From: Laburnicola sp. R22_1
Taxonomy: Eukaryota; Ascomycota; Dothideomycetes; Pleosporales; Didymosphaeriaceae
NCBI GenBank assembly: GCA_014281115.1
Contig: JACONQ010000016.1
Location: 1,860,001-1,924,000, forward strand
Reading direction: 5' to 3'
DNA: 64,000 bases
Under the pieces are notes generated by a model that ran no database searches, had not been told where the DNA came from, and worked only from the letters and a program-made list of their open reading frames with translations. The position numbers and the translations under genes are program-made. Positions within the stretch are counted from its first letter, which is position 1, and the number at the start of each line of letters is the position of its first letter. Positions 21,546 to 32,772 of the stretch are shown in pieces.

Positions 21546-24500
21546 ACTTAAAAATAGAAAAGAAAGTATATAAAAATAGGGTGTTTTAGCGGATTTTTAA
21601 TATAACTAGCACTATTTTAGGACTAAAGAGGACTAGAATAGGGGCAATAGGCCTTTATAGTTCTAGTAGTAGTCTTAGTTTTTAATTTAGGTGCTATTTA
21701 GTAAAGATAATAAGGAAAGTAGTTAGGGGTAAATTAGTACTAGATTAGAAACTATAGTTTAGTATTTAGTATTTTACTAATAGAGTGCATTCTTAGCTCT
21801 AATACTATATAAACAAGTAGTTAGCTAAAAAATTTCTAGTTAGTTTATTACGCGCTAGCGTAATTATATTGTATAAGGTTTCCTAGTACTATAGAAAAGC
21901 GTTTTAAAAAACGTGTTAATCTAACTATATAGTTTTTAATTAGGGTAAAGTAGCTTCTAAACCTATAGAGGCTACTAGTGGTAGTAGGAACGTCTAGAGG
22001 TAAAGGAGCTATTAGGGAGTAAGGGTACTAAAAAGTAATAGGTATCTAGTTACACGCGCAAGCCTAAAGGCATATAGGTGTTAAAAAGTAATAGGCACCT
22101 AGCTAAGCACGCCTAATATAGCGCTTTAACCCTATTTTTATAGGCATATTATCTTTAGGGATAGGCTCTAGAAAGGTGTTTTAGAGGGTGGCGTCTAGCT
22201 AAATAGGCAACTATTTTAGTAGACTAGCTGACTTAGGGTACTCCTAATAATAAGCTTTAATTAGTAGAGAAGAGTTAATAAAGTTATTAGCAAAGTAGTA
22301 AGTTAGGTTAGGATTATACTCTTTCTATACTACCTAGTACTTTAGTGTTCTATAGTCTACTTTGCTATTAAGAATATAAGAAACTAGTTACTTAAAGACT
22401 TTATCTACCTTAATAGATAGTTCTAGAGGTTGCAATTAACCTAGTAAGAGATTATTTAGATCTCTTTAAAGCCTATTAGTGTAGAACACTAGGTAAACTC
22501 TTATATATTATAGAAGTTTAAGTATAAATAAGTGGCCTTTCTTGCCTATAATTAGGTATAGTCCTTTTATTTAATAATCTAACTTAACTAATAAGTGTTT
22601 AGTAATAAATTCCTTTAGGATAATATAGACCTAGTCCCTAATATTAAAATTAATAGCTTATTTATATTTATTACCCTACTCTAATTATATTTCCTAGGCA
22701 ATAGACATATTAGCACAGGTAGTATAATAGACAAATTTATAGGCTTTAGCATAGGCCTTAACCTATGCCTTAGCCTTTTCTAAAATAATATTATCTAAAG
22801 ATTTAGTAACTAGTTAGGTACACTTATGCTAGTCCTAGTAAAAGTATAGCTAATACCTAAACTTAATTATAAAAGATAAAACTTTAGTGCTATTATAGGA
22901 TAGTATTGCTTAGGCCTAGTCTATACTAGGTAGCAAATCTAACTAGTTATCTTAATAAAAGTTAATAAACAGATATAGACACTAGTTAAAATACTAATTT
23001 ATAATCTTAGTTTAGCTATTAGTTTATAAATACTATACTATAAAAAAAGTTACTTAATACCTATAAGCTTATACAAAGCAGCTAAGAAAGTAGAAATAAA
23101 CTAAAGGCCATAGTTAGAGATAATTAATTAAGGGGGGCTAAAGACTCTAAATATATACTAATAGTAGAGATTAGCGGCTTATTTAGCTGTAACTATCTTA
23201 TAGTAGGGCATAGAAAAGGCACACTTAGATAGGCAGTAAGAAGATACTATTGCGTTATTATACCCTTTCTTATCCTTAGGAAATAATTTAAAATTAATTA
23301 AAACATCTTACTAGATATTTTTAGAAATAGAAAGTAGGTATAATAAGCCTAGCTTTTTATCTAGTAAGGACTTTCTCTACTAGCAGTCTTTGTAATTAGA
23401 GATATACCTATTAATATTAGCATTTATATCCTTCTAATAATATAACTAGCGTAAAAGCTAAAGAGTTTTTTATAGACCTAAATAGGCAGTAGCCTAATAA
23501 GCATATATTATTTAAATTAAATATCTTTAAAAAAACTCTATAAAGGGAACTACTAGGTAGTCTTTATAAAGAAGCAACCCTAAAGAGGTAAGGAAAAAAC
23601 CTAGTAATTCTAAATAGGCAGCTTCTTAGAGTATTTTAAGCACCTTATATATTGAATTAGTATATAGTAGGCAATTAATAAGCATATAAAGATAGGCTTC
23701 TTTAGGGCTTATATTAACTTTTTCTTCCTTCTATTCTACAATTATAACAGCTATAATGGCTACTTTAGCAGTATCTAATAGTTATAAAAGAAAAAACTAG
23801 GTGTAAGCCTTTTAATCCTTCTTCTTTTATAACTTTAGCTTATCCTATTTTCTTAATAGCATATTAGCTATAATATTTGCAGTGTCTAGTTAGTATATAA
23901 TTTAATAATAGTATTTAAATAGCTTCTTAAACTAATAGGCTTATTATAAAGAGAGCTTACGTTTAGTGCTAAAGTATTTAAGGGCCTAATAATTAGTAAT
24001 AATACTAAAGGGCTTAGCAGTTTAGAGGCTAATTAGTTACGCTCTCTATTCTAAAAGGCCCTATATAACAACTAATATTTCCTTATTATAAATATTATAA
24101 TTTAACTTAGTAGACTTTAATAATTTAGAGTACTATATAACTAGACGCTAAATACTATTAGATTATAGTTAACTAAGAGAGCCTATATTAACACTATAAC
24201 TAGAGTTAGTTTCTATATAAGTAATCTAAAATAGGGAGTACTATAAGACTAAAACATTGCCAGCTATAAGTTGCTTAGTAGCATTAAAGGTAGCACGTTT
24301 CTAGTCTCTAAAGATATAGAAAGCACTATCTTTTAGCAGCTTAATTAAGACGCAAACAACCCGCCTATAATAAGAAAAAAAGAAGTAATAGTAGTTATAA
24401 AAGCCTAAAAAGCTTTATAATGGCTTAAGTATTATAGGCTCTTTTTATTTATAAACTATAGTAGTTTTTATAGGGTCCTTATAAATTTCTTTAGTGCTAA

Positions 24501-24940
24501 TAATATATCCTAAAAACTTAGTTTCTATTACAGCAAATTCGCATTTCTTAAAATTCGCTTAGAGATTAGTATTCTTTAAGCAGAGTAGGACCTTATAAAT
24601 ATATTCTTTATATTCTAAAGAATTCTTAGAAAAATAAAGACATTATTAATATATATATTATAGAAGTTATTTAAATAATTGCCTAAAACACTATTAATAA
24701 ACTATTAAAAGGTAGTAAAACTATTACAGAGACTAAAGGGCAAGATCCTATACTTATAATTTCTATACTAGATTTAAAAAGTAGTTAGCGCTTTAGTCTC
24801 TAAGGTAAGCTAGATTTAGTAAAATACTTAGCAAATATTAAGCTTTGTAAAGAGTCTCGCTCTAGAGAGGCGCATAAGTATCTCCTTAATAAGTAGAATT
24901 ACTATAATATTCTTTTTAGTAATGGTATTAAGCTAACGTA

Positions 24941-26769
24941 CTATATGGAAATTTGTACTGTATGGGGATTTGCACTATCTAAGTTAGACCTACCTACTTT
25001 GTAACTCTATAACTTTTACTATAGGCTATAGAAAAAGCTCTAAGGCGACTTAAAACAAATCTAAGATACAAGATACAATCTAAGCAATTAAAAAAGAAAA
25101 CTTCTCTAGACTATACACTACTACTATGCACTTTAAAGTTTTGCGTTATACTTTAAGCTAGGGGATAGCTAGAGAATAATTACACTTATAGGCCACTATA
25201 CACTAATAAATCCTCTTAATTATAGAAGAGAAATTATTAATTAAATAGATTATATATTATACTATAGCTAGAATACCTCTTTCGCTATTATTATTACTAA
25301 AAATAGCTAAATTGCTGCGCGCGCGTCGGGTCTAACACAACTCTAGATTTAAAGCTATTACTAAAATAGCTATACCTATTAGCCACAAATAAATATAGTA
25401 CTTCCTAAATTACTATTCTATAATATAAGGTATCTATGCCCACTAGCTAGATAACGTGCAATTTAATAGAGCCACATTTAAGATAGTAAAAGGCTAGTTT
25501 AATACTATTACTACGCTATTTAATAAGTATTTATATAAACTTTAAGACATATAGAATATAAACAAGTTAGGTTTTAGAGTTAAAGAGAGCTAAATAACGC
25601 GCGTATTTATTCCTAGTAACTATAACTAGAAGAACAAAGTTATAGGAAAAAAGTAGGAGTAGGTAACTAACGTAAAATATATTAACGCTGCTAGTTAAGC
25701 TCTTCTACTACTTCTTATTTTTAAGGGCTAGAACCTTAATATAAGCTAGATTCTACCTAAAACACCTATTAACTAGCACTTAAAAGTTAGTAAGAATAGC
25801 TAGACATTAAATGCGCTTAGTCTATATTAGCTAGTTAAGATATTTAAGCTATTAACATAAAGAGAAAAGGTTATCTATTAATAACTTTTAATTGCAGATA
25901 GCTATAAAAGCTATATTTAAGCTAATTTCATTATGCACTATATAGAGAATAATATTAATCTTTTTATTATGCTGCTACACTGCTCGCATATTCTTTAATT
26001 ACTTAATATTAGGATGTTCTCTGCATTTAAGCGTGCGCACGCATCTAAGACTAACTAGGTCTCCTAACTTAGCTAGGAGCGTATCTTATATTAAGAATAG
26101 GTGCGAATGTTTAAAAGGGCTTATAAGAAGGCTGTTATAGTTAAAAATATTCTAGGTAAATAGAGAGGAGCTAGGCTAATTTCTTTAAATCTAGGGAAGT
26201 TCCTAAAGCAGCTACTCTTATTAGACCTATAATAAGTCTTAAAGCCACACACACTAATAGAACAAGGTAATCTAGACTTTACCCTACTAAAGCGCTTACC
26301 TTTAGATAGTACTAAGCTTTGTAAATTAAATATGCAACTTAATACTATACTTATAGAAGTACTAGGGCTTCTATTAGAGGCAAAGCGCTATATTAACTAA
26401 GTAATCCGCATAGTAGAAATATAGAATACTAAGCTAGTTCTACTTTATTAGTAGCTAGAAGAGAAGGATTAAATACTCTAGTTATAAAAGAAAAGGACTA
26501 AAGAGAAAAGAGTTTAATTAGAGGATAAATATATATATAGCACGCTAAAGGTATTAGAGGTAGTTTAAGATACTAAGACAACGCTAGTTGTAAAACAACT
26601 ATGCGGCTGCCTATAAAAGTAGCTAGTAGAGGAAGCTAATAATAGTAATAAAACTAATAAGTTTAAAAATTAATCTAAAGTGTTAGAAGAAGAATTAGAT
26701 AATATGGTAGCAAGTAGAATATAGTTAAAGAAGGTAAGACGTACTTAGATAGTGCAAATCTCTATATAG
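24941..26769 (+). mobile_element. Pogo-1, Fot1/pogo-like DNA transposon
   Basis: Inserted at TA (24939-24940 and 26770-26771) in Gypsy-1 RT. The right terminus (reverse complement CTATATAGAGATTTGCAC) matches the left end. The left end carries the terminal motif twice: CTATATGGAAATTTG at 24941 and CTGTATGGGGATTTGCAC at 24958. A plus-strand transposase relic fills most of the element. At 1829 bp it is close to the usual size for fungal pogo elements. Confidence 0.82.
25080..26720 (+). pseudogene. Pogo-1 transposase relic
   Basis: Recognisable pieces of a DDE-type pogo/Fot1 transposase, in order: NINKLGFRVKES (about 25558), RVFIPSNYN, LLIFKG and SKNSTLNALSL spans, LLIADSYKSYIQANF (about 25885-25930), MLLHCSHIL with LLNIRMFSAFKRAHASK (about 25970-26045). 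The family's DGH.SH box reads DSYKSY and the LQPLDVG box is damaged. All differences are of the type RIP would cause. No intact frame. Confidence 0.8.
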
Positions 26770-29700
26770 TATATTAGTAATAATTAATATAAAAGTGCTA
26801 ACCTCTATCTAGCTTTTTAGTAAATAACACTAGTAAAGCAAAGCTAGTGTTGCTAGGAATAATAAACCTACGCTTAATATAGTTATTAATATAGGCTTTA
26901 AGAAATTTAAGGTGCTCTAAGAATATACTATATAAAGGTAAGGTAGTAAGCGTAGACAGGTCTTTAGTAAGGTCAATATAGTAATTAATACTCTTTTAAT
27001 AAGGTAGGAGGACGTTAGAATCCAATTTAAAAAAATAGGCAGGCTCAACTCTAGCGTATCCTAGCTAGGGGAGCGCTTATTTTATTTTAGTAAGTAGGTT
27101 AGCTTAGAACTTATTTTCTAGACTATGCATCTTGCTCTTATAGTTCTTAATAAGTTTGGCTAGCTTATAGGGGCTAGTATAACTAATAATTATATTAGAC
27201 TTATAGCTACTATTTAAAGCAAAGACTGTAGCGCTTACTATATTAATATTAAAGCTAGTAGTATATAATTATTCCTACGTTAGTGCCTAAATAAGTTCTA
27301 GGAGGTTAGCTAGATTCTATAGGGCTAGTAGGTCTACTAAACGCAATTTATTATTTATCTTTTATAAGTTCTCCTTCTATATTAATAATTTAGTAGGGCG
27401 AAAGAGAGCTATTCTAAGTTATTCTAACTAGGGTAGTTTTAATTAAATAGTTAATTCCTATAAAAGCTATCTAATCTTTAGATTAGCTTCTCTAGTAGGA
27501 TTATAGTCTCTAGGTCTAGGGCTAGGAATAATACCTAGATCCTACTACATAATTCCTAGGGGCTAGTTTTACTAGTAGCTTCCTTAGATAATAGGAATAG
27601 AGTGACTAACAGGCAACCTATTATCTAATAGCTCTTTATCTAAAAAAGATAGCTCTATAGCCTCTACGCTACTATCTCTATTAAAGTTGTCTTTATAGCT
27701 TAGTTTCTAGTAAGCCTTTAAGTACGTTCTAATAACTAAGATAGTAGAATTAGAAAGCTAGATAGAGATTTCCCTAAAGACGCTCTAGTTAGCTTTTAAT
27801 AAGCAAGTTTTTTAGCGGGTATAGTCCTACTTTTTAAGTAGGCTGTCCTATTAAGTGGCGTTATTCTAGTAAGAAGGATTAGGTAGAAGAAAAGTCTATA
27901 ATAGGACAAGGTTACTAGCAAAGATTAGATTCTTATTATTTTTCTAATAAAGGCGGCGGTCCTAAGTATTAACTAGGCAGTTAGCTTGCTTAAAAAATTT
28001 CCTACTAATAATAAGATTATAGTCCCTTATATTATAAAAAAAAAACTATATAGTAAAGCTATATCTATTAATATTAAGCTAGACTATAAAATAGGTATCT
28101 ACTTTTACACTTCTCTTCTCTATAAAGTTCTTAAGAAGAATTAGTATCTTTAGGCAAAGAAGTTTAACTTTAAGCTATTTTTATACTACCTTTATATACC
28201 TTAAAGTAATAAGATTATCAGCGCTAGCGCTAGTTTCTATTAAGGCTTACAATCTAAGAGCTAATTCTTAGAATATAATTTATACTAGTAGGACTAGTTA
28301 GGGGCCTCTAAATAGCTTAGGGACCCTTACTATCTTACCACCTATAGGCAACAATTTTAGCTTAGTATCTACATTTTATAATTAGAACTATAGTTTATCT
28401 AGATTAATTAGTTTAGTAGCTTCTATATAAGCTACTAGATTAGGGTAGTCTAGTAGCGCGTATTTAAAGTCTTATTATCTAATAAATTGCCTATCTCTAA
28501 AATAGAGTAGTAGGTAATACTAAGTTTATTTAAATCTAAATTATCTACTATATTTACATTTGCTTATATAGCTATTTTCTTAGTATAGGGTAGTAGCGCA
28601 AGTGTTTATTTTCTACTTTACTACACTTAAAATAGGCGTAGTTCTAGATATACTATACTCTAGTCTAATTATAAAGGGTAGAAAAGAGAATAATAGATTA
28701 ATTATTAGTAGTAGGTCTATAGTAGGGTACTAATTTAATAAGGGCCGTGTATAAGAGCTATAATTTAAAAAGTAATACTTAGAAAGGAGTTCTTATATGC
28801 GCCTAAAAAGGAGTTATTACGTTATTATCTTAAACAGTATAGCTAGCTATAGTTATTTAGCGTTTAATTACTAGGTAGTTAATATTAGGGTTTTCTATCT
28901 CTTACTAAAGTATTAACTTAAGACTCCTAGTTAATTTAAGTTATAATTAGTCCTTCTAGATCTTTATATCTAGTTTATCTTTCCTAGTTAGGCTCTTAAA
29001 AGCCTATAAGAATATCTAGGTGTTTATTTTATTAGAAAGAAAGAGCTTATAAAACTTCTTACATACCTATTAGAAAGTAAAAGAATTATAGTAAGTCTCT
29101 TCTAGAAATTTAAAAAGTACTTTAAGTCTAAAATTTTCTTAAAGGGCCTAATTTATTTAACACCAATTTTGCACTGCCTTTTAAGGCGCGCCTATAAAAT
29201 AGCTAAGAATAGCTCCTATAAGGTTATCTTAATTTTTCTTATTATTATTACCTTAGTAATAGTCTATATTTATATAGATTTTATTACGTATATCCTCTAG
29301 CTAATCTTTAATACTAGGGCTAAATTAACCTTTTCTATAGTACTTATTAATATTAGGTAGCTTTGTAAAGCGTCCTAGCTTAGATATATTAAATAAGGCA
29401 GCTAAAGCGTATCTACTATAGAATATATTAATCTAGGCGCTATTAGCAAGCTTAGTTTATATATATTCTAGAACTAAAAAGTAGTAAAAGGTATTATTTT
29501 ATTATAGAGTAGGCACTATAAGCTAGGGCAAATATTATAGTGTATATTAGAGCGCAGCTAGATATAATAAGCTTTACTTAGCTACTTAAGAGCAGCGTAA
29601 ACTATATAGTAGATTAGGCGTTCTTAGGCTAGGAGATTTTACAGGAACTTAAGTGTGGTGCTATAGATCATAACTATCTTTAATAAAAGAAATAACTTTT

Positions 29701-30992
29701 TTAAAGCTAAATAAGCCTTATCTAATAGCTACTTAATTAGTAATATTAAGCTAGAAGTAGAAATTTTCTAAAACTGTGTACACTATAGTATACGGTGTTA
29801 TTACCTTAAGTATAGTATAAGCTTATTTAAATATATTAGCGCATTTATATAAAGCCTAAATAAGGACCTTTTATTTAGAGTTTTCTTTAAACTTTATAAT
29901 AGCCCTAGTTACTAAAACTAGTATTATCTTTAAAAATAGGCCTTAAGAAAAGTAATAATAAGCCTAAAGCTAATAGGTAGTAACTAACTATCTTATTTCT
30001 AAACTATACTATATTAATTAGTCTAGCTTAAATTTTCCTATAAATGCGTTATACTTACTAGTAGTTTTAAGTTTAGCTTTGCCTTAGTATATAAGCTACT
30101 TAAGGTCTGCTATTAAAAATTTATTACTTAGCTAGTTTACTTTAAGTATAGAAATTTAGTAATTATACTATATATTATAAATAATTTCTTTAAGGTAGAC
30201 CTTTTTAGTAGTTTAATAATACTCTTTTTCTTTATAAGGCTAAGGACAGAGTAACTAGTTATCTAAAAAGTAGCTATTAGCTACTTTCTACACTTAATAA
30301 ATAACAGCTTGCTAGTAAAATTAAGTAGAAAAATCTTCTTAAGGCAAGTATTATATAAACTATTATTAGTAGGGTGTAGGCAAATATATACCTCTATATT
30401 ATTAATCCTAGAACTATTTAGGAGTAGAGAGGATATAGGGAATATTTTAAAAGTTTTCTAGATTAAAGGGTAGCAGCTTACTATAGTGTAGGCAATAGTA
30501 GAGTTAAGTAAAGTAGAAGTTATAGAGAGGGTATAGTAAATAGACCTAAAGTAGTAGGTTTTATATAGCATATAATATTGGATCGTTAAGATCCTTAGTT
30601 AAAAGTTAAGGCAATTGTTAATTGTAACTATTAAGCTATAGGAGCCCCGTATACTCCTAAGTAGAGCACGGGCCAAGGCGCTAACGTAATCACAGCACCG
30701 CTAACATAATTACCTAAAATCCGTCACATATAAGCTAGCGTATAGTCTAAGCTAAAAAAAATAGATAAAAAATAAAGTATAAAATAAAATATATAAAACT
30801 TTAACCTCTACATTACCTCTATAGCCTAGCTCTATACCTTATACCCTTGCTATAATAGCGCTAAAAGGTAGTTATTAGGCAAGTTAGCTCTATAGAATGT
30901 GGCGCAATAGTTATTATTTAGTAATTATTTTTTATTTTTTAGAAACTCCCTACCTAACTAGGTAAGTAACCTTTCTAAGTAGGCCTTAGCGC

Positions 30993-31338
30993 AGTATAAT
31001 AATACTGTTAGGGATTCCTGAGGTGCGGCGCGCCCGGCGGAAGGTTCCGCCGAGCCTCGAAACCTTACCCGATTAGGCATTAGCGCCTCGGCTACGTGTG
31101 GGTATATAAGGCAGCTGTTAACAGTCTTTATACGCCACCTCGATATCTTAGTAAAATTAACTTCTTGATTTCAACCTTTGATGCCTTGAGTGATCCCTTA
31201 CAAATACTGCCTAGCACTAAAGTAACTAATAAACTTCTAGCCTAACCTAGTAAGTAATAGCCTAACCTACCTTATCGTAGTATAATAATACTACCTAGCA
31301 CTAAAGTGACTAATACGCTTTTAGCCTAATCTAGTAAG
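30993..31338. repeat. 60-bp direct repeat, one unit split by the solo LTR
   Basis: The unit AGTATAATAATACTRCCTAG... occurs at 31279-31338 and, interrupted, at 30993-31005 plus 31208-31254. The two differ by a few mostly transitional changes. The repeat predates the solo LTR insertion. Confidence 0.7.
31006..31202. repeat. Nearly unmutated solo LTR with TSD AATAC
   Basis: A 197-bp GC-rich island in RIP-decayed Gypsy-1. It starts TGTTAGGGAT and ends ATCCCTTACA, giving near-perfect inverted ends, and is flanked by AATAC at 31001-31005 and 31203-31207. A GTATATAAGG sequence near 31112 could be its TATA box, followed by a likely transcribed region. No internal retroelement sequence is present, so it is a solo LTR left by LTR-LTR recombination. 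Its family is otherwise absent from this window. Confidence 0.85.
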
Positions 31339-31438
31339 CTAAAACTTTTACTAATTTAACTGCCTATAGGTAGTATCTTAAGAAAAAAGTAGATATTATA
31401 TTACTATCTATAGCTAAAGAAATTCAATCTTAGTATAA

Positions 31439-31719
31439 TATAAAGGTAGTATATAGTTTTATAGAGTAACCCTCTTAGGAACAGCTAGTATAGTTAAAAG
31501 AAATAACTAAATTAAGACTATACTAAAATAAAGAATAAAGAAGGGACCTAGGGGGCCCTTACTTATATGGTAGGTAGCGTAGGGCACAGGCCCACGCTAA
31601 CTACGCGCTAACACTAACTAGGAAAGGCGTCTTCTATAAGGTAAAAGGCGCTATTAGGGTGTGAAAGGAAAGGTAATAGTGAATAGTAACTAGTAGGGAG
31701 GTAGGCACGAACCGTTACA
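31439..31719 (-). repeat. Gypsy-1 5' LTR
   Basis: 281 bp. Its low-coordinate end is strongly RIP-mutated: the first 20 bases (TATAAAGGTAGTATATAGTT) differ from those of the 43837 copy only by C-to-T and G-to-A. The high-coordinate end is well preserved and closes with GAACCGTTACA. Confidence 0.87.
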
Positions 31720-31724
31720 GAAGG

Positions 31725-32772
31725 TGGGGTTGGGAACGAGATTAGGCAAGGCTGCGATGTAGTTAGTGAGAAGGAAGAGTGAGGAGAGAAACATTGTGAA
31801 TACGAGGGTTGGATTTGAATAGGTTCTCTAGAGATGGAATCCTTAGTAGAAGTATCGGTTTTATACTTTTTATTTATCTACCCCGAGTAGGATGTCACCT
31901 TATGTAGATACAAAGCTATTGCGCTGCAGCAGGGTTATTATACACTTTGCTAGGATTCTATTATATTTTATACTTAATACAAGGTTATTTATATCTTGTG
32001 GTAAGGAAAACAATAGGTAGAAGGTTCCAATTTGTTGTTTATTTGTTGGTTCATCTAGCAGTTTATCTGGGTTAATCCGAACCATGCTATGGTGGAAGAT
32101 GTCACGTGCGACATAGGGGCTTGATACGAGCTTACTCGTAGATTGCTCCTAGATGGAGTAGAATAGTACAAGCTACGAGTGCGGTCCCCCGGCTATGCCT
32201 CCTAAATCTTAATACTCGAAGCTTTAATAAAGCTATTAGTAAAGACATTAAATTGATACGTAACTGAGCACGCATTGAATAAAGGATTATGATTATTAAC
32301 GTATTTCGCAGAATCCCAATTCAATTGCTTTTCTTTGATTTTTTTTTCTTCATCCCTGGATGTTCCGAGTCATACCAATACTGAATTACTAGAACGGACT
32401 AAGTTTAGTAGAGTGCAAGTTAGAGTTGGAAAATTGATAACTAACAATTTACAAATTTCTAGAGCTAAAACCTAGCGCTGGGTTATTAAAGAAAATGCTA
32501 AAGTAAAGAATTAAGAGGCGGTCGAAGTTCCTTCTATAGCGATGATGAGTTCTTCCGTGCTTCCAAGAGTCTAACGGGTAGATCATCCTCCAAGCATTAT
32601 CCGGGACAGCACTGACCTAATTTTCCTCAGCAATAACATTTCTAAAGATATCATTGCAAGCAATGCAGAATCGTAAGTGAGTCTTTAAGACTCTGCAACA
32701 AAGCAGGACATGCAACATTCTATAGTAACTTCAACCAAAACACCAACCTAGGACTTGATCCAGAATACCCTG
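31725..32772. other. Start of gene island 2, mostly intergenic
   Basis: Composition becomes balanced immediately at the Gypsy-1 TSD. A short ATG frame at 32085-31900 (minus) is listed separately. The remainder, including the 3' flank of the membrane-protein gene, shows nothing I can identify. Confidence 0.4.
31900..32085 (-). CDS. Small open frame, 61 codons, doubtful
   Basis: It has an ATG start at 32085 and reads MVRINPDKLLDEPTNKQQ with LPQDINNLVLSIKYN further on. The spacing of LLDEP and LPQDINNL is vaguely like the gag-type domain of Copia elements, so it could be a short retroelement remnant. No neighbour supports it as a gene and there is no clear promoter. It could equally be chance. 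Confidence 0.2.
   Translation of the reverse strand: MVRINPDKLLDEPTNKQQIGTFYLLFSLPQDINNLVLSIKYNRILAKCIITLLQRNSFVST

Larger units (their letters stand above)
21546..27900 (-). pseudogene. Gypsy-1 pol relic (protease, RT, RNase H, integrase)
   Basis: On the minus strand, translated stretches near 24620-24400 match Gypsy RT: EYKEYIYKVLL, then NFKKCEFAVIETKFLGYIIS, and FLGFYNYYYFF at the RT-RNase H junction. RNase H and integrase should follow toward 21546 but are too decayed to delimit. Upstream RT (sense) lies at 26772 to about 27000, beyond pogo-1, which split the domain; protease is expected near 27400. The RT catalytic box is itself changed (aspartates read as asparagine). Stops are frequent throughout. 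Confidence 0.7.
27901..31438 (-). pseudogene. Gypsy-1 gag and leader relic
   Basis: By position this is the 5' part of minus-strand Gypsy-1. A cysteine-rich stretch near 28660-28590 (YFKCSKVENKHL) resembles a decayed retroviral-type zinc knuckle. The rest is AT-rich with dense stops. It is interrupted by the solo LTR at 31006-31202, and the 60-bp repeat lies beside that insertion. Confidence 0.5.
15776..31719 (-). mobile_element. Gypsy-1, LTR retrotransposon hosting three insertions
   Basis: The ends are TGTAA at 15776 and GTTACA at 31719, with identical 5-bp TSDs GAAGG at 15771-15775 and 31720-31724. The LTRs are about 280 bp. The one at the low-coordinate end is split after ten bases by Copia-2 (15776-15785, then 21262-21529); the other is 31439-31719. 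A sense-strand purine tract lies just outside 21529, and RT reads on the minus strand, so 31439-31719 is the 5' LTR. Without Copia-2, pogo-1 and the solo LTR it would be about 8.5 kb. It is heavily RIP-degraded. Confidence 0.88.
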
